Source: Bdellovibrionales bacterium (GTDB lineage Bacteria; Bdellovibrionota; Bdellovibrionia; Bdellovibrionales; Bdellovibrionaceae). From it: a stretch of DNA of 64,000 nt. Position 1 is the first letter of the stretch. Every line of letters begins with the position of its first letter. The stretch is from contig JADJOV010000002.1 of the NCBI GenBank assembly GCA_016713585.1, positions 434,001 through 498,000 of the forward strand, read 5' to 3'. Of the stretch, positions 19,038-27,698 are shown in pieces. The position numbers were made by a program, and so were the translations under genes. The notes beneath the pieces were generated by a model. The model had not been told where the DNA came from. It worked only from the letters and a program-made list of their open reading frames with translations, and made no database searches.

Positions 19038-19310
19038 ATGATAGAACTGACGATTGCACAGCTAATACTTCTAAACGCCCTTCAACAATCTGGCGCAATT
19101 GTTAATGAACGAAGTTTTGTTAATATTTACAGTCCTTCAACATCCGCACGAATCGTAATGATGTTAGCTCAACCCTACAGACGAGATGACTTATCAAAAA
19201 TTCTTGCAGTCAGCCCATCCAATCTTTCTGATGATCAGGCAAAATTTGTAGAAGATACTATTGAATCCTCGAAAAATAAGATCCTGCTTGGGCACGGCAC
19301 ATGGGATTGA
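19038..19310 (+). CDS. Small PqqD-like or unknown protein before the radical SAM gene
   Basis: An ATG at 19038 with GGAG six bases upstream gives 90 residues; an ATG four codons earlier lacks a ribosome binding site. I do not recognise it by sequence. The pattern is suggestive: an N-terminal helix, a short strand pair around NERSFVNIYSP, then helices ARIVMMLAQPYRRDDLSKIL and KFVEDTIESSKNKILL. This matches the hhhxxLxxPxxxxEL / hhxxLxxxxhL layout of PqqD-like RiPP recognition elements that sit beside radical SAM enzymes. The stop is 4 bases before the radical SAM start. It could instead be a substrate peptide. The assignment is inference only. Confidence 0.45.
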   Translation: MIELTIAQLILLNALQQSGAIVNERSFVNIYSPSTSARIVMMLAQPYRRDDLSKILAVSPSNLSDDQAKFVEDTIESSKNKILLGHGTWD

Positions 19311-19314
19311 TTTT

Positions 19315-20799
19315 ATGGAAAACCAAGAACTCTTTATTGACCTCGGGCGGGCGTGCAATTTCGCCTGCAGCCATTGCTTAAACAACTCAGGACCACATTA
19401 CACTGTCGACAATCTGGGGCCACTTCACCTTAATGCAATTGTTGATGCTATCGAAACTAACACTTCAATAAAAAAAATTCACTTTAGCGGTGGTGAGCCC
19501 ACTCTATACAAAAGCACAATTCTCATGATTCAGGCGCGTATTACTAGACCCGTTAAATATGCATTAACTTCCAATGGAAGCCTTGGTGAAAAATTCACTG
19601 AATGGATGGCCGACGTAATACTGGATACGGTAAGTGTTTCAATTGATCAGTGGCATAGCCCGTTTGTAACCCAAGAGACCCTGAAGGGTTTTTTGTCAGC
19701 GGCAATTGACAGACAGTTGGAAGTTGAAATTGAATGCGTTGTTGACTCACTTGCTGACCTCGACAAATTCAGTTGGCTTTCGGTCTATAGCCTTGCAATT
19801 CAGCCTAGATTCCGAATTGCATGTGGGCGCTCCAGGTCAGGTCCCAACCAGGCTATTTCAACAATGAATTTGACTTGCCCTTCCCTCACCAGAAATCCAA
19901 AAAAGATCAACTGGCAAAAAGACAAAGGTTTTTCGATTTGCTGTGGACCACTCTTGTTTGATGACCTTCAAGATGACAATTTTTTATTTTCACAGGAATT
20001 TTCAAAAGTCTCACAAACTCCCATTTCAATGATTCTTAAGAATATTACTTTTGCCGATTTGCTGTTGAAATTCGGAATTTCAAAACAGTTTAGCAGTCCT
20101 TGCGAAGCTTGTAGATTCCTGTTTCGTCTAAGAAGTGATCTCGGAAATGTTAGCTTTTTTGACATTTTGTCTGGCAATCTCCGATATTTTAAAATCAACC
20201 AGCGCGTGATGGAACAAACGTGGCGCGAGATAAACCCAGACTACAAACTAACATATTTTGTAATCAATGAGACTCCACAACGACTGGACCCTGGATGTTT
20301 TCTATTTTCCAATTTAGAAAGCCATGGAGTTAAAAAGGTAAATATTCGTTCTTTCGGCATTAATGGCCTGCTATCATTCGTTCAAGACAATTTCTTTGAT
20401 CGATGGAAGGAACATCGAACTCGCGCAGATTATGAAAATCTCGCAAAGATCACACCAGCATACTATGAAAAAGACTTAAGAGGATGTTGGTATCTAAAGA
20501 ATGGGAAGCCCATAGCCCTTTTGATGTACACAATTGAAAGAAATCATTCTGCCGTCAACCGTGATGTCATTCACATTGGTCATTGGGGCTATTTGCCCAC
20601 AGAAGTGAGTAGAGCTGAAGCTCAAAGCATCAAGTATGACTGGATTAACTCGCTTCGAGAGGCTTCAACCCAATCAAATTGGATGCCAGTTGCTGGTGTA
20701 ATTGATGATTTCAACGAAGCCAGCCTATCGCTTTGCCAAACGCTGGGTTTTGAAATTCACTCTTTCCGCTTAGACAGACGGGGGCACGACCATGATTAA
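19315..20799 (+). CDS. Radical SAM protein with SPASM-like cysteines and C-terminal GNAT-like domain
   Basis: The ATG at 19315 puts the C-x3-C-x2-C cluster motif (CNFACSHC, residues 14-21) at the N-terminus, as usual. FSGGEPTL follows (the SAM-binding GGE motif), then the TIM-barrel strands. Later cysteines (LTCPS, ICCG, PCEAC) resemble a SPASM-type auxiliary cluster region. The last ~160 residues look like an N-acetyltransferase fold: a central block with IHIGHWGY and a terminal DDFNEASLSLCQTLGFEIH, like the N-x-x-S-x-x-h-x-x-x-L-G-F motif of GNAT enzymes. Peptide or small-molecule modification followed by acyl transfer is the best guess. The stop overlaps the next ATG by 8 bases. Confidence 0.75.
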   Translation: MENQELFIDLGRACNFACSHCLNNSGPHYTVDNLGPLHLNAIVDAIETNTSIKKIHFSGGEPTLYKSTILMIQARITRPVKYALTSNGSLGEKFTEWMADVILDTVSVSIDQWHSPFVTQETLKGFLSAAIDRQLEVEIECVVDSLADLDKFSWLSVYSLAIQPRFRIACGRSRSGPNQAISTMNLTCPSLTRNPKKINWQKDKGFSICCGPLLFDDLQDDNFLFSQEFSKVSQTPISMILKNITFADLLLKFGISKQFSSPCEACRFLFRLRSDLGNVSFFDILSGNLRYFKINQRVMEQTWREINPDYKLTYFVINETPQRLDPGCFLFSNLESHGVKKVNIRSFGINGLLSFVQDNFFDRWKEHRTRADYENLAKITPAYYEKDLRGCWYLKNGKPIALLMYTIERNHSAVNRDVIHIGHWGYLPTEVSRAEAQSIKYDWINSLREASTQSNWMPVAGVIDDFNEASLSLCQTLGFEIHSFRLDRRGHDHD

Positions 20800-22192
20800 T
20801 CGTTTAGTGCTTTTTACTATTCTTGCACTTCTTTCGAATCAAGGCGTTTGCCAATCCGATGTCTATAAGGTCGCATTTAGGCACATGCCAAGTACTCTTT
20901 CCCCGATAGACAATCAGAGAATGGCCGGATCTTTTCTGATTTGGCAAATGGCGTATCCCTTGGTGTCCATTGACAAACAGGGGCATATCTCATCAAAGGT
21001 CCTGGACTTGAAAAAAACTAAATCATTAGACTCCACCTTCAATCAGTTTCAATTTTGTTTGCTTCCTGGACTTCTATTCTCCGACCAAAGCCAGGCAACG
21101 GCTTCTGACCTCACAATGACATTTAGTCGTCTCAAAAAAACAGTGGAAGGATTTTCGCATATTCGCACGAGCACCAGAGTTAATTCAGACTGCATTAAGA
21201 TAACCTTAGCGAAGAGAGACCTGAGATTTTTTGAAAAACTCACGGGCGTTGCGGCCTCGCTTTACAAATTTGACCAGGCAAAGCCTCTGAACTTGATTGC
21301 CGTTGGCGATTACAGGCTCATGGAGCAGCAGTCAGCTCAGATAACTTTAGTAGCCAATACTCATATCGAAAAAGAATCCGTTTTTAAGAAAATTGTGTTG
21401 AAAATTTACCAACCCTCTGACACTTGGACAGATACTGATCTCAACTTTGTGTCTGGCGATATTGCACCTCCGGCATTGTTATCTCAGTTCAACGAAGTGA
21501 TTCCTCCGACCAAAAGAGTTTACGCCATAGTTGTAAATCTAAAGAATGTAGATGAGCGAAGGTGCTTTGCAAGTCTTGTAGATCCGATCGCCATTGGAAA
21601 ATTAATGAAAATCCACGTCAAGCCTATTCCCGGGTTCATCCCTTCAGAAATGATCGGTAGCAATGAGCAGTTCCTCCCAGAAAAAGTTCCCCAAAATCTC
21701 TGCAAACCGAATATGGCTTTCATATGGAATGATTTTCGAGAGTCAGATAAGGAATCAATTAACGCCTATTTTTCTTCTCTTGCCAATCGATTTGGCGTTA
21801 GATTCAAAGTCACCTTTCAATCCTTGGAGTCACTCATTGCTCTTTCTGAATCTGGCAAAGAATATATTACTGTAATCTCTTTTAACTCAGCTGGGTCCAA
21901 GGATTCCTGGAATTCCGACTCAACCGTTTTTTTTGAACCCTTTTTGAGAGAAAAAAAAGTCATATCAACCAATCTCTCGAAACTTAGAAAAGCTGTTGAT
22001 GACGCCGCAATGGCCGATCTTCTATCCCAAAAAACAGAAAAACTAAGTCAAGCGCACCGACTACTCCTAGATAGTGGTTTTGTGTATCCACTCGGCGAGG
22101 TCTCAAAAAACTTTTATGTCCCAAAGAAAATTTCCCTGTTGCCTTGGGCCGATCGTGTGAGCGGAATTCCTCAAATTAGCGGTATAAGATGA
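20792..22192 (+). CDS. Family 5 extracellular solute-binding protein (peptide-binding type), orphan
   Basis: The protein has 466 residues with a signal peptide (MINRLVLFTILALLSNQG, cleavage near residue 20). The mature start YKVAFRHMPSTLSPIDNQRM, the following LVSIDKQGHISSKVLDLKK block and the LLPGLLFSDQSQATASDLTMTF block match the SBP_bac_5 fold of oligopeptide or dipeptide binding proteins. No permease or ATPase genes are nearby. Instead the gene overlaps a histidine kinase by 4 bases (ATGA), so a sensory rather than transport role is likely. The ligand could be a peptide, perhaps one made by the upstream radical SAM enzyme. The family is well supported; the ligand is inferred. Confidence 0.75.
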   Translation: MINRLVLFTILALLSNQGVCQSDVYKVAFRHMPSTLSPIDNQRMAGSFLIWQMAYPLVSIDKQGHISSKVLDLKKTKSLDSTFNQFQFCLLPGLLFSDQSQATASDLTMTFSRLKKTVEGFSHIRTSTRVNSDCIKITLAKRDLRFFEKLTGVAASLYKFDQAKPLNLIAVGDYRLMEQQSAQITLVANTHIEKESVFKKIVLKIYQPSDTWTDTDLNFVSGDIAPPALLSQFNEVIPPTKRVYAIVVNLKNVDERRCFASLVDPIAIGKLMKIHVKPIPGFIPSEMIGSNEQFLPEKVPQNLCKPNMAFIWNDFRESDKESINAYFSSLANRFGVRFKVTFQSLESLIALSESGKEYITVISFNSAGSKDSWNSDSTVFFEPFLREKKVISTNLSKLRKAVDDAAMADLLSQKTEKLSQAHRLLLDSGFVYPLGEVSKNFYVPKKISLLPWADRVSGIPQISGIR

Positions 22193-24192
22193 AAAACCAT
22201 CACTTGCTTTTTGCTGTAATGCTTTCAGCGTCACTCGTCGCTTTGACGCTGTTTTTTACTGTTCTTCTGAAAAAATCTGCGGATTCAGCCGAATCTCAAG
22301 TGAGCAATCAAATTGAACTTTTTCGCGAGGAAATCGTAAGGGCGATTGTTGCAAAGGATACATTTACACTGCGACGATTTGCGGAATCGTTTAGAAGAAT
22401 GAGCGCAGTGCAAGTCAATTTTTCTTTTTCAGGGACTCCGGAGAGTCACCATGCTAGCTGTGAAATTGGCAGTGAAATTCCAATTGTCCATATGGGTGTC
22501 GACCTGGGTAAGTTCCATCTTTGTCGCAATGACTCCCTTTTATTCGCCCTCGTCTTAAGTGATCCCCTCTTCCAGGCGGCAAGTTTAGTTGTTTTGATCT
22601 TGTTTTCTTTTAGCACCGTTTTTCCGATAATGATTTACAGACGAAAGACGAATAAAATTCTTTCACTCCTCCGCGACCCGGCGAATCCGGTCGGCAAAAA
22701 CAAACTGGATGACATTCAGTTAAGAATTTTAGCGATAGTTGAAGAGAACCTTCACACAAAAGTTGCGATCGAAAAACAATCAGCTCTGGCTGCACTGGCG
22801 GCACAGGTATCCCATGATATTCGATCGCCTCTCTCAGCCCTGAATATGCTAATTGGCAGTCTCGATAGTTTAGCGGAGGAGAAGCGACTTCTTGTCAGAA
22901 ACTCGGTTCAACGGATTAACGATATCGCAAATAACTTGTTAGACCAAAGTCGTAAGAATTCACTGTTGCCAGACAGAAGTACACACCCTAAGAATCCTTC
23001 GAATCAAGAGAGTATTCAGACTTGCATTTGTTTACTCGCACCAATCATCGATATGATTGTTTCTGAAAAACGAATACAGGTGAGAGGTACAAACCAGGTT
23101 CAGATTGAAGCAGATTTATCTGAAGGCTATGGGCTTTTTGCCGACGTTAATGTGACACAACTTAAGAGTGTTCTTTCCAACCTGATTAACAACTCTATTG
23201 AAGCTTTTTGTGAGAGAGGTAGCCGGATAGAGATTTTTCTAAAGAATATGCCTTCGGGTCCCACCATCACCGTCCGTGACGACGGTTCAGGAATACCCTC
23301 CGAAATCCTTGGACAGCTTGGACAACGTGGCGTCACCTTTGGCAAGCAACATTCACAATCCGGCTCTGGAATCGGACTATATCATGCTAAGAAAATGATC
23401 CTTGCGTTTGGAGGTAAATTTGAAATTTTGTCAACGGAAGGGGTTGGTACCATCGTCAACTTGAGCTTTCCACCAGCACAACCGCCAGTATGGCATGTCG
23501 CTGCACTAAAGATAAAGCCGGATCTTCCTGTAGTTGCACTCGACGATGACCAGTCAATTCATAATCTCTGGCGTGACCGATTTGATGTACATCCTGGTTT
23601 TGAAAGTAAACATCGTTTGATAAATTTTACCTCTGAAATTCAGTTTCAAGCAGAATTCTTAGAGGCCCAACTTTACCTGATAGACTATGAACTGCTTGGG
23701 CAAACAAAGACTGGTCTCGACCTCATTGAGAAAATGAATATTGCTGATAGAGCTGTACTTGTCACTAGTCGCTATGAGGAGAAACATATTATCGAGCGTT
23801 GTCAGAAGTTAGGGGTAAAAATGATTCCGAAGAATATGGCCTCTTTGGTTCCTATTCAGATCAATAAGCAAAAGAGACACTTTGATGGAATTCTGTTGGA
23901 TGATGATAGACTCGTGCACATGGCGTGGGAAATAGGGGTCAAATGCCATGGAAAAACTCTACTGACTTTTGAAAGTTCAGATCAATTGATGGAGGATCTA
24001 TCTGAAATTGCAGAAGAAACGACTTTTTATATTGATTCTAATCTCGGACAACAAACCAAAGGCGAAGACGTTGCGCGCGGGCTCTTTGAAAGAGGTTTCA
24101 AGAACTTGTATCTTGCAACTGGCTACGACCCATTGGATTTCGCTCACGTCACCTGGATCAAAGGGATTGTTGGTAAAGATGCTCCATTTTAA
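22189..24192 (+). CDS. Hybrid sensor histidine kinase with two C-terminal receiver domains
   Basis: Membrane helices at about residues 7-28 and 125-150 enclose a periplasmic sensor of about 95 residues. A dimerisation domain has the phospho-acceptor His209 in VSHDIRSPLSALN. The ATPase domain has an N box (NLINNSIEAF, 331-340), G1 DDGSGIP (364-370) and G2 SGSGIGL (391-397). Two receivers follow: the first (about 447-550) has acidic residues at 452-454, Asp499, Thr527 and Lys548; the second (about 566-662) has 571-573, Asp616, Thr644 and Lys658. No DNA-binding output is fused. The short periplasmic domain and the adjacent solute-binding gene suggest indirect ligand sensing. The frame is intact. 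Confidence 0.88.
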   Translation: MKNHHLLFAVMLSASLVALTLFFTVLLKKSADSAESQVSNQIELFREEIVRAIVAKDTFTLRRFAESFRRMSAVQVNFSFSGTPESHHASCEIGSEIPIVHMGVDLGKFHLCRNDSLLFALVLSDPLFQAASLVVLILFSFSTVFPIMIYRRKTNKILSLLRDPANPVGKNKLDDIQLRILAIVEENLHTKVAIEKQSALAALAAQVSHDIRSPLSALNMLIGSLDSLAEEKRLLVRNSVQRINDIANNLLDQSRKNSLLPDRSTHPKNPSNQESIQTCICLLAPIIDMIVSEKRIQVRGTNQVQIEADLSEGYGLFADVNVTQLKSVLSNLINNSIEAFCERGSRIEIFLKNMPSGPTITVRDDGSGIPSEILGQLGQRGVTFGKQHSQSGSGIGLYHAKKMILAFGGKFEILSTEGVGTIVNLSFPPAQPPVWHVAALKIKPDLPVVALDDDQSIHNLWRDRFDVHPGFESKHRLINFTSEIQFQAEFLEAQLYLIDYELLGQTKTGLDLIEKMNIADRAVLVTSRYEEKHIIERCQKLGVKMIPKNMASLVPIQINKQKRHFDGILLDDDRLVHMAWEIGVKCHGKTLLTFESSDQLMEDLSEIAEETTFYIDSNLGQQTKGEDVARGLFERGFKNLYLATGYDPLDFAHVTWIKGIVGKDAPF

Positions 24193-24505
24193 AATTTGTC
24201 GACCCTGCCTTCATCGTCTTCCCCAAGCAGAGAGTCTGAGTCCTAAGTTCGGCGCTTAGCGGCAATCGCTGACCCTTTCTTGGGGCTAATCCATGCCAAT
24301 TGGGACCTGTGTTCCACATTTTTCGAATTTTAACTGCCTTTAGGGAATCATCCATCACTTTTTGGTTTCCTTCCCATGTTTTTTTTCGTACTTTACGCTT
24401 CTTTTTTGACTCTGAAGTTGTCACTTTAGCAGGTTTACATTTTGTGTCGCTTGAAAACTACTCGTGATAAGAGGGCTGTAGGAAAATTATGAAAGCAGGG
24501 GAATC
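24193..24505. other. Intergenic gap before the polysaccharide locus
   Basis: The gap is 313 bases between the histidine kinase operon and rfbF. No convincing gene, terminator or promoter is seen; a Lys/Arg-rich minus-strand frame here is too weak to call. Immediately before rfbF the decamer ATGAAAGCAG occurs twice (24489 and 24506), separated by GGGGAATC-type sequence that serves as the ribosome binding site. The upstream copy opens a six-codon frame ending just at the rfbF start. Confidence 0.4.
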
Positions 24506-25272
24506 ATGAAAGCAGTATTACTTGCTGGGGGGCTTGGGACCCGCATTAGTGAAGAGAGCGTCTTGAAGCCTAAGCCAATGATTGAAATTGGTGGGAAACC
24601 AATTTTGTGGCATATCATGAAAATGTATTCCGCCCATGGCGTGAACGATTTCATCATCTGCTGTGGATATAAGGCCTACGTGATCAAAGAATATTTTGCC
24701 AATTACTTTATTCACAATTCTGACATTACCTTTGATGTTAAGAATAACAAAATGGAAATTCACCAGAACAGCGCTGAACCATGGAAAGTCACGGCGGTCG
24801 ATACTGGCGAACATACGATGACGGGTGGTCGGCTTAAGCGAGTGGCAAAATACATCGGGAATGAAGACTTTTGCTTTACCTATGGTGATGGGGTTAGCAA
24901 TGTCGACATTAGAGCAAGTATCGACTTCCACAAAGCCCATGGCAAACTTGCAACGATTACTGCGGTTCAGCCCCTGGCCGTTATGGAGCCCTCAAAATGA
25001 AGGGACATAAAGTTGAAAGCTTTATGGAGAAACCAAAGGGCGATGGAGGCGTGATTAACGGCGGCTTTTTTGTCCTCAACAGTCAGGTGATTGAATATAT
25101 TAAAGATGATTCAACTTTTTGGGAAAAAGAACCAATGGAAAAGCTAGCCTCCGATGGACAGATGCATGCATTTGTTCACGATGGTTTTTGGCAACCGATG
25201 GACACCCTCCGTGATAAAAATCAACTTGAAGAGCTCTGGAGCTCTGGAAAGGCGCCGTGGAAAGTATGGTAA
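24506..25272 (+). CDS. rfbF: Glucose-1-phosphate cytidylyltransferase (one frame break)
   Basis: The enzyme makes CDP-glucose from CTP and glucose-1-phosphate, the first step to CDP-dideoxyhexoses. The nucleotidyltransferase motif LLAGGLGTRISEES and KPKPMIEIGGKPILWHIMK are at the N-terminus, with FCFTYGDGVSNVD and NGGFFVLN further on. The frame breaks near 24978 (one C missing in the run after CAG); repair gives QPPGRYGALKMKG joined to ESFMEKPKGDGG. The corrected length of about 255 residues is standard. AGGGGA lies just upstream of the ATG. It begins the plus-strand dideoxyhexose operon; rfbG overlaps its end. Confidence 0.92.
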
Positions 25273-26357
25273 ATAATCAAATTGACCCTTCCTTTTGGAA
25301 AGGCAAACGAGTCTTTGTCACCGGACACACTGGCTTTAAAGGGAGTTGGCTCTCTGTTTGGCTGCATAATTTGGGAGCAAACCTCACAGGATTTTCTTTG
25401 GCCCCAGACACTCAACCGAGTTTGTTTTCAGAAATTGAAAAAGATTTGTCCATGACTTCGATTATTGGTGATATTCGAAACCTCGAGGCCCTGAAAGAAG
25501 CGATGACTCGCGCGAATCCCGAGATTATTTTTCATATGGCGGCACAACCCCTTGTTCGCTACTCCTATGATCATCCACTAGAGACCTTCCAAACAAATAT
25601 TATTGGCACAGCGAATTTGCTCGAAATCTGTCGTTCGTTGAAAGAGCTAAAATCCGTTGTAGTGATCACCACTGACAAGGTTTATGAAAACGAAGAGTGG
25701 GTTTGGGCCTATCGGGAGCCTGATGCGTTAGGCGGCTACGACCCATATTCGAGCAGTAAGGCTTGTGCCGAAATTGTTACTTCTGCGATGAAACGTTCTT
25801 TTTTCTCATCCCCAACAAGTGCTTGCATTGCAACCGTGCTGGCCGGGAATGTGATTGGTGGTGGCGACTGGGCTCTGGACCGAATCGTCCCTGATGTCGT
25901 GAGGGCCTTTCAAAAATCTGAAGTCGTGAGCCTTCGTAATCCCCAGGCCATTCGCCCTTGGCAGCATGTCCTTGAGCCCCTCAGTGGATATTTGACTCTT
26001 GCTCAGAAGATTTGCACTGGCGAACGAGATATCTTTGGTTCTGCCTGGAATTTTGGTCCAGATTCCCAGAATGCCGTTCCTGTCGAGAAGCTTGTGTCAC
26101 TCTTGGCAGAGCATTGGCCTGGTGTGCGCTGGCAAGTGGATCAGGGACAACATCCCCATGAAGCTTTTTATTTGAAACTCGAAAGCTCTAAGGCCAAACA
26201 CTATTTGGAGTGGGTTCCAAGGTGGGGCATCGAAAAAACAGCTCATATGACCATGGATTGGTACCGGGGTTATTACAAAAAAGAATCCAGTGCTTTTGGA
26301 TTGTGCACCTCTCAAATCAACGAGTATGTAAGGAACAAAAATTATGTTACCTCATGA
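25266..26357 (+). CDS. rfbG: CDP-glucose 4,6-dehydratase
   Basis: The enzyme converts CDP-glucose to CDP-4-dehydro-6-deoxyglucose. It is an extended SDR: the NAD motif is VFVTGHTGFKGSWLSVWL near the N-terminus, HMAAQPLVRYSYDHP is diagnostic for the RfbG group, and the catalytic Tyr-x3-Lys is in YDPYSSSK. NVIGGGDWALDRIVPD and RPWQHVLEPLSGY are also typical. The ATG at 25266 is preceded by GTGGAAAG and overlaps the rfbF stop; a GTG three codons upstream is possible. About 363 residues, intact. Its end overlaps rfbH. Confidence 0.94.
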   Translation: MVNNQIDPSFWKGKRVFVTGHTGFKGSWLSVWLHNLGANLTGFSLAPDTQPSLFSEIEKDLSMTSIIGDIRNLEALKEAMTRANPEIIFHMAAQPLVRYSYDHPLETFQTNIIGTANLLEICRSLKELKSVVVITTDKVYENEEWVWAYREPDALGGYDPYSSSKACAEIVTSAMKRSFFSSPTSACIATVLAGNVIGGGDWALDRIVPDVVRAFQKSEVVSLRNPQAIRPWQHVLEPLSGYLTLAQKICTGERDIFGSAWNFGPDSQNAVPVEKLVSLLAEHWPGVRWQVDQGQHPHEAFYLKLESSKAKHYLEWVPRWGIEKTAHMTMDWYRGYYKKESSAFGLCTSQINEYVRNKNYVTS

Positions 26358-27697
26358 CGAAAAGGCCGCCCGGGACCACATTAAAGCCCTGGTTGCAAAT
26401 TACTACGAAAAATTTCATGCGCCCAAACAGAATGAAGAATTTATTGCTGGCACCTCCAGAGTGAATTACGGAGGTCGAGTTTATGACGAAAAAGAGATGG
26501 TCAATCTGGCAGATTCTATGTTGGATTTTTGGCTGACCTCTGGTCGGTTCTGCGACGCTTTTGAAAAGCGTTTTTCAGATCTACTTGGCGTTAAATTTTC
26601 TTTGCTCGTGAACTCTGGATCTTCCGCCAACCTAGTTGCATTTAGTGCGTTGACCTCGCCAGCTCTCAAAGAACGCCAAGTCAAAAAGGGCGACGAAGTC
26701 ATTACGGTCGCAGCGGGCTTTCCGACCACCGTCAATCCAATCATTCAATATGGAGCAGTTCCGGTTTTTGTGGATATCTGTGTGGAAGACGGGACATACA
26801 ATATTGATGTTTCGCAACTTGAGGCCGCACGCAGTGAAAAAACAAAAGCCGTGATGATTGCCCACACTCTCGGCAATCCATTTAATCTTGAAGCGGTGAC
26901 TGCTTTTTGCAAGAAATATAATCTTTGGCTGGTTGAAGACAATTGCGATGCCCTTGGTTCACGCTATAATGGCAAATATACAGGCACCATTGGCGACATT
27001 GCCACCAGCAGTTTCTACCCCCCCCATCACCTCACCATGGGCGAAGGCGGCGCAGTCTATACTTCGAACACAACCCTCAAACGAGTGGCCGAGTCCTTCA
27101 GAGACTGGGGTCGCGATTGCTGGTGCCCTTCAGGCAAAGACAATACCTGCAAAAAACGTTTCGACTGGACACTTGGTGAATTGCCAAAAGGCTATGATCA
27201 TAAATATGTTTATGGCCATTTTGGATACAATCTCAAAGTCACAGAGATGCAAGCCTCGGTTGGCTTAGCCCAACTCGACAAGCTCGAGTCTTTTTTCCAA
27301 TGCTCGACGAGAAAACTTTAGATTCCTTCGAGAATCGCTTTCAAACTTATCTAAGGTTTTTGTCCTTCCGAATGCCACGCCAAATTCTGATCCAAGCTGG
27401 TTTGGCTTCCTGCTCACGGTCCGGGACGGCGTTGGTTTTTCTCGAGATGAATTTACCAGACACCTTGAAGAAAACCGAATTCAAACTCGAATGCTCTTTG
27501 CGGGCAATATGATCAGACAGCCTATGTTTAACGAAATTCGCGGAACAGGTGCCTACCGAGTTATTGGAGATCTTAAAAACACGGATCGGGTGACAACCAA
27601 TACACTTTGGATTGGCGTCTATCCAGGAATGAAGAAACCTGCATTAGAATACACGACAAAAATAATTCATGAGTTTGTTCGCAGTCGGTCAAAGTAA
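26344..27697 (+). CDS. rfbH: CDP-4-dehydro-6-deoxyglucose 3-dehydratase, E1 type (one frame break)
   Basis: This is a PMP-dependent [2Fe-2S] dehydratase of the aminotransferase fold that removes the C3 hydroxyl. The cysteines fit the E1 cluster motif exactly: C201, then x57, C259, x1, C261, x7, C269. The Schiff-base lysine is replaced by His in SSFYPPHHLTMGEGG (residues 228-229), as expected for E1. The frame breaks near 27300; the continuation (ARRENFRFL, GFLLTVRDG, TRMLFAGNMIRQP) runs to TAA at 27695. Corrected length is about 450 residues. The E3 reductase that normally supplies electrons is not in the window. Confidence 0.93.
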
Positions 27698-27698
27698 A

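Noticed and set aside
24158..24424. Minus-strand Lys/Arg-rich frame after the histidine kinase
   Set aside because: It overlaps the kinase 3' end on the other strand, starts with a GTG without a ribosome binding site and has no recognisable family. It may be chance coding in AT-rich sequence.
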